DNA of 13,526 nucleotides from Actinomycetes bacterium (GCA_023424135.1 JAFAEH010000206.1:1-13526), one strand, 5' to 3'; counted from the stretch's first letter, positions 5,950-12,831 are shown. A program made the numbers and translations. The notes: generated by a model from the letters alone, not told the origin.

Positions 5950-7445
5950 GGCCGGGCCTCCTGGGGAACGGGGACGTCCGCCGCGTCCTCGCGACGGAAA
6001 GCGCTTGCCTCCCGCCGAGCATACGCCTTCCGCGGCAGCTCGTACGCCAGGTCCACGGCCGTCTCGAGCGCCTCGTCCAGGTCCAGGCGGTGCTCGACGA
6101 CGAGCCGCGCCAGGAACCCTGCGTCGATCCTGCGGGACAGGTCGTGCCGTGCCGGGATCGACAGGAACGCACGCGTGTCGTCGACGAACCCCGTCGTGTT
6201 GGCGAACCCCGCGGTGTCCGTCACCGCCTCCCGGAACCGCCGCATGCCGTCCGGCGTGTCCAGGAACCACCACGGCGCCCCCAGACGCACCGCCGGGTAC
6301 ACGCCGGCCAGCGGCGCGAGCTCGCGGCTGAAGGTGTCCTCGTCGAGCGTGAACAGCACGAGACGCAGGTTCGGGTGGTGACCGAACGCCGACAGCACCG
6401 GTCGCAGGGCCCGCACGTACTCGGTCGCGACGGGGATGTCGTAGCCGACGTCGTGACCGCGCTGCGCCAGCACCCGCGGGTCGTGGTCGCGCAGCGCACC
6501 CGGGTGCAGCTGCATCACCAGACCGTCCTGCGTGGACATGCGCGCCATCTCGTAGAGCATGTGCCCGCTGAAGGCCTGCGCCGCAGCCGGGTCGACGTCG
6601 CCGCGCAGCGCCGCCGCGAAGACCGCGGCCGCGTCCACCTCGTCGAGCGGCGTCGTGTCCGCGAGCACGTGCCCGTGGTCCGTCGCACGCGCACCCGCGT
6701 CGACGAACGCCCAGCGCCGCACCTCGAGGGCCCGCAGGAAGTCGCGGTACGAGCCGATCGGCACACCCGCACGCTCCCCGAGCAGCGCGACGTCCTCCGC
6801 CCAGCCCGGGCGGTCGACGTGCAGCACGGCGTCCGGCCGGAAGGTCGGCACCACGCGCTCGCCCCAGCCGCGCGACGCCAGGTCCGCGTGGTCCGCGAGC
6901 GTCGCCGACGCGGGGTCGGTCGTCGCGATGATCTCGATGTCGAACCGGTCGAGCAGCGCGAGCGGGCGGAAGTCCGGCTCCGCCAGCCGGGCCGCGATCG
7001 CGTCGTACGACGCGTCCGCGGTCGCGGCCGACAGCCGCTCGGTGAGGCCGAACACCTCGACCAGCACGTGCTCCATCCAGAAGCGCGTCGGCGTGCCACG
7101 GAACAGGTGCCAGTGCGACGCGAACGCGCGCCAGATCTCGCGCGGGTCCGTCTCGACCGGGCCGCCGTCGCGTCGGGGCACGCCGAGGGCGTCGTGCGGG
7201 ACACCCTGCGAGACGAGCATCCGCACCAGGTAGTGGTCGGGGACGACGAGCAACGAGGCCGGGTCACCGAACGGCTCGTCGCGCGCCAGCAGACCCGCGT
7301 CGACGTGCCCGTGCATCGACACGATCGGCAGGTCGCGCGTCGCGTCCAGGATCTGCCGTGCGACGGGTCGCGTCACGGGGTCCGCGGGCAGGGCACGGTC
7401 GGGGTGCAGCGCCCAGCGGGGAGCAGCGGCTGCGGGGTCGGGCAT
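5946..7445 (-). CDS. uxaC: Uronate isomerase (glucuronate/galacturonate isomerase)
   Basis: The 499-residue protein is a member of the amidohydrolase superfamily that converts D-glucuronate to D-fructuronate or D-galacturonate to D-tagaturonate. It shows the metal-binding HGHVD (H45, H47), PDHYLVRML (69-77), SYRDFLRALEVRR in the middle, LGAPWWFLDTPDGMRRF (388-404) and the family's late motif GFVDDTRAFLSIPARHD (419-435). The ATG at 7445 has GGAGGA about 7 nt upstream and MHGHVD at the expected distance; in-frame codons further upstream lie in the control region and are rejected. The last ~22 residues after the LAYELPRKAY helix look like an extra tail, and their codons contain an operator-like sequence at 5996-6009. 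It is first in the minus-strand run and divergent from a LacI regulator. Confidence 0.93.
   Translation of the reverse strand: MPDPAAAAPRWALHPDRALPADPVTRPVARQILDATRDLPIVSMHGHVDAGLLARDEPFGDPASLLVVPDHYLVRMLVSQGVPHDALGVPRRDGGPVETDPREIWRAFASHWHLFRGTPTRFWMEHVLVEVFGLTERLSAATADASYDAIAARLAEPDFRPLALLDRFDIEIIATTDPASATLADHADLASRGWGERVVPTFRPDAVLHVDRPGWAEDVALLGERAGVPIGSYRDFLRALEVRRWAFVDAGARATDHGHVLADTTPLDEVDAAAVFAAALRGDVDPAAAQAFSGHMLYEMARMSTQDGLVMQLHPGALRDHDPRVLAQRGHDVGYDIPVATEYVRALRPVLSAFGHHPNLRLVLFTLDEDTFSRELAPLAGVYPAVRLGAPWWFLDTPDGMRRFREAVTDTAGFANTTGFVDDTRAFLSIPARHDLSRRIDAGFLARLVVEHRLDLDEALETAVDLAYELPRKAYARREASAFRREDAADVPVPQEARP
5993..6023 (-). promoter_or_regulatory. Operator-like sequence and candidate internal promoter for eda
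   Basis: GGAAAGCGCTTGCC (5996-6009) has the dyad form of LacI-family operators (GGAAnGCGCnTnCC). On the minus strand TATGCT (6023-6018) lies 8 nt upstream of it and fits a -10 element. Both are inside the uxaC 3' coding region, about 47 bp before the eda start. Positions 5993-6015 match 10516-10538, at the Gfo/Idh promoter, in 21 of 23 bases. No good -35 is evident. Confidence 0.5.
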
Positions 7446-7523
7446 GCGGGTCCTCCAGCGCCGGGCCGCGACGGCGCAGCGGTGCGCCGTCGCAGTGCGA
7501 GCGGCGGTCGCCGCCCACCACGG

Positions 7524-7537
7524 TGAATACGTTTGCA
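7524..7537. promoter_or_regulatory. LacI-type operator, uxaC side
   Basis: TGAATACGTTTGCA fits the TGnnAnCGnTnnCA LacI/cre-type consensus at all but one position. It lies 79 bp upstream of the uxaC start and 5 nt downstream (in uxaC direction) of the candidate -10 at 7543-7548, where binding would block initiation. Confidence 0.55.
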
Positions 7538-7541
7538 GTCC

Positions 7542-7575
7542 GACCTTGCCATCGCGACAGCCTTGATGCAAGGTC
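7542..7575. promoter_or_regulatory. Mirror-symmetric twin promoter between uxaC and lacI-type gene
   Basis: GACCTTGC (7542-7549) and GCAAGGTC (7568-7575) are an exact inverted repeat. Read on the + strand it gives TTGCCA (7546-7551), 17 nt, CAAGGT (7569-7574). Read on the - strand it gives TTGCAT (7571-7566), 17 nt, CAAGGT (7548-7543). Both have sigma70-like spacing, so the two divergent genes could share one overlapping face-to-face promoter. The inner CCTTG-ATG-CAAGG dyad (7561-7573) could instead be a protein-binding site. Confidence 0.4.
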
Positions 7576-7611
7576 TCGGTCCCGTGCTTGCACAGACACC
7601 TGGACACGTGC

Positions 7612-7625
7612 TGAAATCGGTTTCA
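7612..7625. promoter_or_regulatory. LacI-type operator, regulator side
   Basis: TGAAATCGGTTTCA is a 14-bp dyad with TGAAA/TTTCA arms around a central CG, a close match to LacI-family operators. It lies 52 bp upstream of the LacI-type start codon. Its centre is 88 bp from that of the 7524-7537 site, allowing looping across the twin promoter. The neighbouring LacI protein is the likely ligand. Confidence 0.65.
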
Positions 7626-7676
7626 TCGCACGCCCGGCGATGGCATGGCACCGGGCACCGACGCGGAGGAGCACCG

Positions 7677-8663
7677 ATGGCCGTCACGCTGCGCGACGTC
7701 GCGCGCGCCGCCGGCGTCTCCCCCGCCACCGCGTCCCGCGCACTGTCCGCGCCCGACCTCGTCGCCCCCGAGCGCCGCGAGCTCGTCCGCCGCGTCGCAC
7801 GCGAGCTCGGCTACCGCCCGAACCGCGCGGCGCGCGAGCTCATCACCGGCCGCAGCGGCCACCTGTGCCTCGTCGTGCCGGACCTCGAGAACCCGTTCTT
7901 CTCCGCCGTCGCCAAGGCCGTGCAGGCCCGGGCGCGCGCGGCCGGGCAGGCCGTCGTCGTCGCCGACGCCGAGGAGGACCCGCTGCTCGAGGCCGAGCTC
8001 GTCGCCCAGCTCGGTGCCCAGGCCGACGGCGTGCTGCTGTGCTCCCCCCGCATGTCCGCCGAGGACCTCGCCGACGTCGCCGCCGACGACCGGCCCGTCC
8101 TGCTCGTCAACCGCGAGGGCGCCGGGCTGCCGTCCGTCGTCGTCGACAACCGCGACGGGATCCGCCAGGCCGTGCGCCACCTGCACGCACTCGGCCACCG
8201 CCGCATCGCCTACGCCGGCGGCCCGGCAGGATCGTGGTCCGACGCGCGGCGCCGCGACGGGCTCGCGACGCTGGACGTCGACGTCGACGTCGTCGACCTG
8301 GGCGCGCACGCCCCCGTCTTCGCCGGCGGCGTCGCCGCAGCGGACCTCGCCGTCGCCAGCGGCGCGAGCGCCGTCCTGACGCACAACGACCTCATGGCGC
8401 TCGGCGTGCTCGACCGGCTGCGCACACGCGGCGTGCGCGTCCCGCAGGACCTGTCGGTCGTCGGGTTCGACGACGCGGCCGTCGCGACCCTCGTCACCCC
8501 CGCGCTCACGACCGTCGCGGTGCCCCTCGCGCGGCTCGGCCGCACCGCGGTGGACCTGCTGCTCAGCCCGCACGACGACGTGCCGCACCGCGTGCTGCCC
8601 GTCGAGCTGGTCGTGCGCGGGACGACCGGACCCGTGCCGTCGTCACCCGCCGCGGCGTCCTGA
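7677..8663 (+). CDS. LacI-family transcriptional regulator (uronate locus)
   Basis: This 328-residue protein opens with the LacI helix-turn-helix TLRDVARAAGVSPATASRAL (residues 4-23) and hinge GYRPNRAARELITGRSG (45-61). The sensor domain follows, with LCLVVPDLENPFFSAVAKAV (63-82), a GHRRIAYAGGPAGS strand, VLTHNDLMALGVL and LSVVGFDDAAVATLVTPALTTV. The ATG was chosen because GGAGG lies 7 nt upstream (7665-7669) and the domain begins at once. The gene is divergent from uxaC across a 231-bp control region with two LacI-type operators, and 107 bp upstream of the reductase gene on the same strand. It most likely represses uxaC-eda and its own transcript, including the reductase, until a uronate-derived inducer appears. 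The inducer is not known. Confidence 0.92.
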   Translation: MAVTLRDVARAAGVSPATASRALSAPDLVAPERRELVRRVARELGYRPNRAARELITGRSGHLCLVVPDLENPFFSAVAKAVQARARAAGQAVVVADAEEDPLLEAELVAQLGAQADGVLLCSPRMSAEDLADVAADDRPVLLVNREGAGLPSVVVDNRDGIRQAVRHLHALGHRRIAYAGGPAGSWSDARRRDGLATLDVDVDVVDLGAHAPVFAGGVAAADLAVASGASAVLTHNDLMALGVLDRLRTRGVRVPQDLSVVGFDDAAVATLVTPALTTVAVPLARLGRTAVDLLLSPHDDVPHRVLPVELVVRGTTGPVPSSPAAAS

Positions 8664-8770
8664 CCCCGACCGCTCCCACGCCCCGCCCGGCCCACCCTGC
8701 GACCCGCCCGCCCACGACTTCTCCCGCCCGCCCTGTACCTCTCCCCGACCACGTCACCCACGGAGCCGTC

Positions 8771-10264
8771 ATGACCCTGCCCCGCCTGTCCGCCGCCCGC
8801 TGGTCCGAGCGCGCCGCGCGCGGTCTGCCCGAGACGGTCACCGGGCCGGCGGTGGACCCCGCCGCGCTGACGATCGGCCAGGTGCACCTGGGCATCGGCG
8901 CGTTCCACCGCGCGCACCAGGCCGTCTGCACCGAGGACGCCGCGGCCGCCACGGGCGAGACCGGCTGGGGCCTGCTGGGCGTGACGCAGCGCAGCCCGCG
9001 CGTCGCCGAGCAGCTCGGCCCCCAGGACGGGCTGTACGGCGTGCTGACGACGGGCGCCGACGCGTCGAGCCTGCGGGTGATCGGCTCGGTGCGCGACGTC
9101 GCGTTCCCCGGCCGGGACACACCGCGCGTGCTCGACACGCTCGCAGCGCCGACCACCCACGTCGTGAGCCTGACGGTCACCGAGAAGGGGTACCGCCGCA
9201 TCGCCGGCGGCGGTCTCGACGTCGGCGCGGACGACGTCGCCGCGGACCTCGCGTCCGCGACCGCCGAGCTGCGCGACGCGTCCGACGCGCCCGCGAGCAC
9301 CCCGATCGGCATGCTCGTCCGCGGGCTCGTGCGCCGCCACCGCACGTCCGGCGCCCCCCTGACGGTCGTGTGCTGCGACAACCTCACGGACAACGGCGCG
9401 GTCCTCGCGGGCCTGGTCGGCGAGGCCCTGCGTGCCGTCCCGGGGGCCGACGACGTCGCGGCCTGGGTCGCGTCGTCCGTGCGCTTCCCGTCGACGATGG
9501 TCGACCGGATCGTCCCCGCGACCACGGACGCGCACCGCGCGGAGGCGGCCGCGCTGCTCGGGCTGCACGACGAGGCGCTCGTCGTCGGCGAGCCGTTCTT
9601 CCAGTGGGTCGTCGAGGACGCGTTCGCCGGGCCCCGGCCCGCGTGGGAGCGCGCCGGTGCGACGTTCACGCACGACGTCGCACCGTACGAGCGCGCCAAG
9701 CTCCGCGTGCTCAACGCGACGCACTCCACCCTCGCGTACCACGGCGCCCTGCGTGGGTACGCGACGATCGCCGAGGCCGTCGCGGACCCGGAGCTCGAGG
9801 CGCTCGCCCGTGCACTCGTCGACGACGACGTCCTGCCCACGCTCGTCGCACCCGACGGCATGGAGCTGCACGCGTACCGCGACGAGGTGCTGCACCGCTT
9901 CGCGAACCCCCGCACGGGGCACACGACCGTGCAGGTCGCGATGGACGGCTCGCAGAAGCTGCCGGTGCGCCTGCTCGGGACCGTCGCCGACAGGCTCGCG
10001 GCCGGTGCCGTGCCCGTGGCAGCGGCGCACGCGGTCGCCGGATGGGTCGCGTACGTGCGCGCGGCGTCGGCAGGGACGCTCGTCGTCGCCGACCGGCCCG
10101 TGACGCTCGACGACCCGATGGCGGCACGTCTGGCGCAGGCCGTCGCCGGCCCGGACCCGGTCGAGGGCGTCTTCGCGCTGCGCGAGGTCTTCCCCGAGGC
10201 GGTCGCGTCGTCGACGCCGTTCCGCGACGCGGTGACCGCCGCCCTCCGCGACCTCACCCCCTGA
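8771..10264 (+). CDS. uxuB: Mannitol dehydrogenase family oxidoreductase, probable fructuronate reductase
   Basis: This 497-residue protein has the long-chain polyol dehydrogenase fold. It carries HLGIGAFHRAHQ (39-50) for NAD binding, VTEKGY (136-141), CCDNLTDNG (201-209), FPSTMVDRIVP (239-249) and the catalytic helix KLRVLNATHS (K310, N315, H318). The family reduces D-fructuronate to D-mannonate (UxuB), tagaturonate to altronate (UxaB), or acts on mannitol; the uronate setting favours UxuB, but UxaB cannot be excluded. The ATG has GGAG 5 nt upstream (8762-8765). In-frame codons upstream lie across the LacI gene and are not used. It follows the LacI gene by 107 bp; that gap is very C-rich and G-poor on the + strand with no clear dyad. 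No dehydratase for its product is encoded in the window. Confidence 0.87.
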   Translation: MTLPRLSAARWSERAARGLPETVTGPAVDPAALTIGQVHLGIGAFHRAHQAVCTEDAAAATGETGWGLLGVTQRSPRVAEQLGPQDGLYGVLTTGADASSLRVIGSVRDVAFPGRDTPRVLDTLAAPTTHVVSLTVTEKGYRRIAGGGLDVGADDVAADLASATAELRDASDAPASTPIGMLVRGLVRRHRTSGAPLTVVCCDNLTDNGAVLAGLVGEALRAVPGADDVAAWVASSVRFPSTMVDRIVPATTDAHRAEAAALLGLHDEALVVGEPFFQWVVEDAFAGPRPAWERAGATFTHDVAPYERAKLRVLNATHSTLAYHGALRGYATIAEAVADPELEALARALVDDDVLPTLVAPDGMELHAYRDEVLHRFANPRTGHTTVQVAMDGSQKLPVRLLGTVADRLAAGAVPVAAAHAVAGWVAYVRAASAGTLVVADRPVTLDDPMAARLAQAVAGPDPVEGVFALREVFPEAVASSTPFRDAVTAALRDLTP

Positions 10265-10331
10265 CCCCGCCCCACCCCCACCCACTCACCCGCCGCCCCC
10301 GCCCTGCCCCCACTCACCCCCTCACCTGCTC
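10265..10331. other. C-rich, G-poor spacer after uxuB
   Basis: Almost pure C with scattered A and T (CCCCACCC, CCCACTCACCC motifs recurring), and very few G. It precedes the hairpin at 10332, beyond which the + strand abruptly becomes G-rich. C-rich, G-poor RNA behind a stop codon is a feature of Rho-loading sites, so it may end uxuB transcription. No gene is seen. Confidence 0.4.
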
Positions 10332-10393
10332 CGCCGAACTCGGGCTTTGGCGGCTTCTGACGCCTCAGAAGCCGCCAAAGTCCGAGTTCGGCG
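10332..10393 (+). repeat. 62-nt near-perfect hairpin (29-bp arms, 4-nt loop)
   Basis: Arm 10332-10360 begins CGCCGAACTCGG and ends GGCGGCTTCTGA; the loop is CGCC (10361-10364); arm 10365-10393 is its inverse. The one mismatch is G10344 opposite T10381, a G-U pair in + strand RNA but C-A in - strand RNA. It lies 67 bp after the uxuB stop and 203 bp before the next start. It could be a terminator, a processing/stability hairpin or a dispersed palindromic repeat. No T-tract follows. Confidence 0.9.
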
Positions 10394-10441
10394 TGGTGTT
10401 GGGGTTCGGAGGTGCGGCGGGGCCGAGGTCCAGGTGGCGGC

Positions 10442-10496
10442 GGGGTGGGGTTGAGTCGGCGGTGGGGTTGAGTCGGCAGTGGGGTTGACGGTGGGG
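10442..10496 (+). repeat. 17-bp G-rich tandem repeats with five GGGG tracts
   Basis: GGTGGGGTTGAGTCGGC occurs at 10444-10460 and 10461-10477, with a truncated third copy at 10478-10488 that ends in TTGACG, the candidate -35. GGGG tracts lie at 10442, 10447, 10464, 10481 and 10493, a possible G-quadruplex with long loops on the non-template strand. Confidence 0.7.
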
Positions 10497-10532
10497 CGTG
10501 GCGGTCCGGTACAGTGACGGAAAGCGCATTCC
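10485..10532 (+). promoter_or_regulatory. Promoter and LacI-type operator of the Gfo/Idh operon
   Basis: TTGACG (10485-10490) and TACAGT (10510-10515), 19 nt apart, make a good sigma70-type promoter. Three nucleotides later GGAAAGCGCATTCC (10519-10532) forms an operator-like dyad over the expected transcription start, so repression by a LacI-family protein is likely. The flanks match the site at 5993-6015 in 21 of 23 bases. The start codon is 65 nt downstream of the operator. Confidence 0.6.
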
Positions 10533-10596
10533 TCCCGCTCGGGACCGCGCCCCCAGACCACCCCGGCGACGACGCCGTGACGTACGGAGAGCCCCC

Positions 10597-11760
10597 ATGA
10601 CCACCCGCACCCTGCGCATCGCCATGAACGGCATCACCGGACGCATGGGCTACCGACAGCACCTCGTGCGCTCGATCCTGCCGATCCGCGAGCAGGGCGG
10701 TGTGACCCTCCCCGACGGCACGCGCGTGCAGGTCGAGCCGGTGCTCGTCGGACGCAACGCCGACAAGGTGCGCGAGGTGGCCGACCGGCACGGCGTCGAG
10801 CACTGGACGACGGACCTGCAGGGCGCGATCCACGACCCCGCGACCGACATCGTGTTCGACGCGTCGATGACGAGCCTGCGTGCCGCGACGCTCACCGAGG
10901 CCATGAAGGCCGGCAAGCACATCTACACCGAGAAGCCGACGGCCGAGACCCTCGACGACGCGATCGAGCTCGCCCGGCTGCGCGCGACCACCGGCGTCAC
11001 GGCCGGCGTCGTGCACGACAAGCTCTACCTGCCGGGCCTGGTCAAGCTGCGCCGCCTGGTCGACGAGGGCTTCTTCGGCCGGATCCTGTCGCTGCGCGGC
11101 GAGTTCGGGTACTGGGTGTGGGAGGGCGACGTGCAGCCCGCGCAGCGCCCGTCGTGGAACTACCGCACGGCCGACGGCGGCGGCATGACCGTCGACATGT
11201 TCTGCCACTGGAACTACGTGCTCGAGGGGATCGTCGGCCGCGTGCGCACGGTGTCCTCGCAGACGGCCACGCACATCGGCACGCGCTGGGACGAGCAGGG
11301 GCAGCCCTACGAGGCGACGGCCGACGACGCCGCGTACGGCATCTTCCAGCTCGAGACCCCGGGCGGCGACCCGGTGGTCGCCCAGATCAACTCGTCGTGG
11401 GCCGTGCGGGTGCACCGCGACGAGCTCGTCGAGTTCCAGGTCGACGGCACCGACGGCTCCGCGGTCGCCGGGTTGTTCCACTGCGTCGCGCAGCCCCGCT
11501 CGGCCACCCCCAAGCCCGTGTGGAACCCCGACCTGCCGACCACCGAGAAGTTCCGCGACCAGTGGCTCCCGATCCCCGCCAACGCCGAGCTCGACAACGG
11601 GTTCAAGGCGCAGTGGGAGGAGTTCCTCGTCGACGTCGCCCTGGGCCGCCCGCACCGCTTCGACCTGCTGTCGGCCGCGCGCGGCGTCCAGCTCGCCGAG
11701 CTCGGCCTGCGCTCGTCCGACGAGGGGCGCCGCCTCGACGTCCCCGAGATCGCGCTGTGA
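10597..11760 (+). CDS. Gfo/Idh/MocA family NAD(P)-dependent oxidoreductase
   Basis: The 387-residue protein has an N-terminal Rossmann fold with an unusual glycine loop, NGITGRMGYRQH (11-22), which resembles GAxGRMG of dihydrodipicolinate reductases more than the usual GxGxxG. Further on are VLVGRNADK (49-57), the family's HIYTEKPTAETL (108-119, EKP 112-114 including the catalytic-site Lys), VVHDKLYLPG, and GGGMTVDMFCHW (194-205; D200 and H204 fit the usual Gfo D...H pair). The family oxidises or reduces sugars, inositols and amino-sugars; the substrate cannot be named. The ATG has GGAG 7 nt upstream (10586-10589). The next gene overlaps by 4 bp, so the two act together. Transcription likely starts at the promoter near 10510, downstream of a repressor-type operator. 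Family firm, substrate open. Confidence 0.88.
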   Translation: MTTRTLRIAMNGITGRMGYRQHLVRSILPIREQGGVTLPDGTRVQVEPVLVGRNADKVREVADRHGVEHWTTDLQGAIHDPATDIVFDASMTSLRAATLTEAMKAGKHIYTEKPTAETLDDAIELARLRATTGVTAGVVHDKLYLPGLVKLRRLVDEGFFGRILSLRGEFGYWVWEGDVQPAQRPSWNYRTADGGGMTVDMFCHWNYVLEGIVGRVRTVSSQTATHIGTRWDEQGQPYEATADDAAYGIFQLETPGGDPVVAQINSSWAVRVHRDELVEFQVDGTDGSAVAGLFHCVAQPRSATPKPVWNPDLPTTEKFRDQWLPIPANAELDNGFKAQWEEFLVDVALGRPHRFDLLSAARGVQLAELGLRSSDEGRRLDVPEIAL

Positions 11761-12710
11761 GCACACCCGTCGCCCCCGTCGGGCAGGCCGCCCCGGGGCG
11801 TCGCGACGACCTCGCACGCCTGTCGCTCAACACCGCCACGACCAAGCACCTCACGCTCCCCCAGGCCGCGCAGGCCGCGGCGGACGCGGGCCTGTCGTCC
11901 GTCGGCCTGTGGCGCGACCGCGTGCAGGAGGTCGGCGCGGACGTCGCCGCGAAGGTCGTCGCGGACCACGGCCTGCGGGTGTCCTCGCTGTGCCGCGGCG
12001 GCTTCCTGACGACGCCGGACGACGACGCCGCACGCGTGGCCCTCGACGACAACCGCCTCGCGATCCGCGAGGCGGCGACGCTCGGGACGCACGAGCTCGT
12101 CATGGTCGTCGGCGGGCTGCCCGCCGCGTCCGGACCGGGTGGTCCCGCGCTCCCGTACCCGGGGAGCAGCCCGCGGGCGACGGGCCCCGACGACCCGGCG
12201 CGCGACGTCGTCGCCACGCGCCAGCGCGTCGCGGACCGCATCGGCGAGCTCGCCCCGTACGCGGCCGCGCACGGCGTGCGCCTGGTCCTCGAGGCCCTGC
12301 ACCCGATGTTCGCCGCCGACCGGGCCGTCATCTCGACGCTCGGCCAGGCGCTCGACCTCGCCGCACCGTTCGAGCCGGACGTCGTGGGCGTCGTCGTGGA
12401 CACCTACCACGTGTGGTGGGACCCGGACCTGCAGCGGCAGATCGCCCGCGCGGGCGCCGAGGGGCGCATCGCCGGGTACCAGGTGTGCGACTGGGTGCTG
12501 CCGCTGGCGGCCGAACCGCTGAACTCGCGCGGGCACGTGGGCGACGGGTACGTCGACTTCGCGACGATCACCCGGTGGGTGCGCGACGCCGGGTACACCG
12601 GTGACGTCGAGGTCGAGATCTTCCACGAGGACGTGTGGGCCGCGCCCGCCGCCCAGACCCTCGCGACCATGGCCGACCGGCACGTGCGGCACGTCCTGCC
12701 GCACCTGTGA
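11757..12710 (+). CDS. Sugar phosphate isomerase/epimerase family (xylose-isomerase-like TIM barrel)
   Basis: The 317-residue protein belongs to the AP endonuclease 2/xylose isomerase-like barrel family. SLNTATTKHLTL (23-34), VGLWRD (49-54) and SSLCRGG (76-82) open the barrel. Expected metal ligands are E179 (LVLEALHP), D215 (VVDTYHVWWD, with H218), and E287 (VEVEIFHED). RGHVGDGYVDF (258-268) is typical of the group. Residues ~125-147 form a Gly/Pro-rich insertion between strands, probably a loop. The GTG start at 11757 overlaps the preceding stop as GTGA, giving translational coupling to the oxidoreductase. Pairs of this kind commonly oxidise a sugar or cyclitol and then isomerise or epimerise the keto product; the specific substrate is unknown. 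It might equally act as a keto-sugar dehydratase or lyase. Confidence 0.85.
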   Translation: MSTPVAPVGQAAPGRRDDLARLSLNTATTKHLTLPQAAQAAADAGLSSVGLWRDRVQEVGADVAAKVVADHGLRVSSLCRGGFLTTPDDDAARVALDDNRLAIREAATLGTHELVMVVGGLPAASGPGGPALPYPGSSPRATGPDDPARDVVATRQRVADRIGELAPYAAAHGVRLVLEALHPMFAADRAVISTLGQALDLAAPFEPDVVGVVVDTYHVWWDPDLQRQIARAGAEGRIAGYQVCDWVLPLAAEPLNSRGHVGDGYVDFATITRWVRDAGYTGDVEVEIFHEDVWAAPAAQTLATMADRHVRHVLPHL

Positions 12711-12831
12711 CACCGAGGCACCGCGACGCCACGACGGCGTGACGGACCGCATAGGCGACGCACAGAGATTCACCCGCCCCACGACCCGGAACACCCCTGA
12801 CCGGCGCGCCCGGTTTGGTTGACTTCCCGCC

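Noticed and set aside
5950..6273. In-frame N-terminal extension of the KDPG aldolase across the uxaC 3' end
   Set aside because: The sequence is low-complexity Arg/Gly/Pro out-of-frame reading of uxaC. The GTG at 5949 has an ideal AGGAGG.
7446..7607. In-frame N-terminal extension of UxaC by 54 residues
   Set aside because: It would cover the divergent promoter and an operator. The ATG at 7445 has GGAGGA and fits the family length.
7358..8770. Open frame running from the uxaC start through the LacI gene into UxuB
   Set aside because: The translation over the LacI gene is Arg/Ala/Pro-rich noise in the wrong frame. Family homology of the reductase begins at 8771.
10332..10393. Hairpin as a classical intrinsic terminator
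   Set aside because: There is no T-tract after the stem and it is much longer than usual, so I recorded it as a repeat instead and left termination as one possibility.
8563..11817. Very long minus-strand open frame (over 1000 codons) antisense to uxuB and the Gfo/Idh gene
   Set aside because: Long stop-free antisense frames are normal in GC-rich DNA. Its composition is Arg/Ala/Ser-biased with no recognisable domain and it crosses the hairpin and promoter.
12726..12740. Possible terminator after the isomerase gene (ACGCC-ACGAC-GGCGT)
   Set aside because: The stem is only 5 bp with no T-tract, not distinguishable from chance at this GC content.
12800..12831. TTGACT just upstream of the lipoprotein start as a -35 element
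   Set aside because: It is about 6-12 nt from the start codon, leaving no room for a -10, and no TANNNT element is suitably placed.
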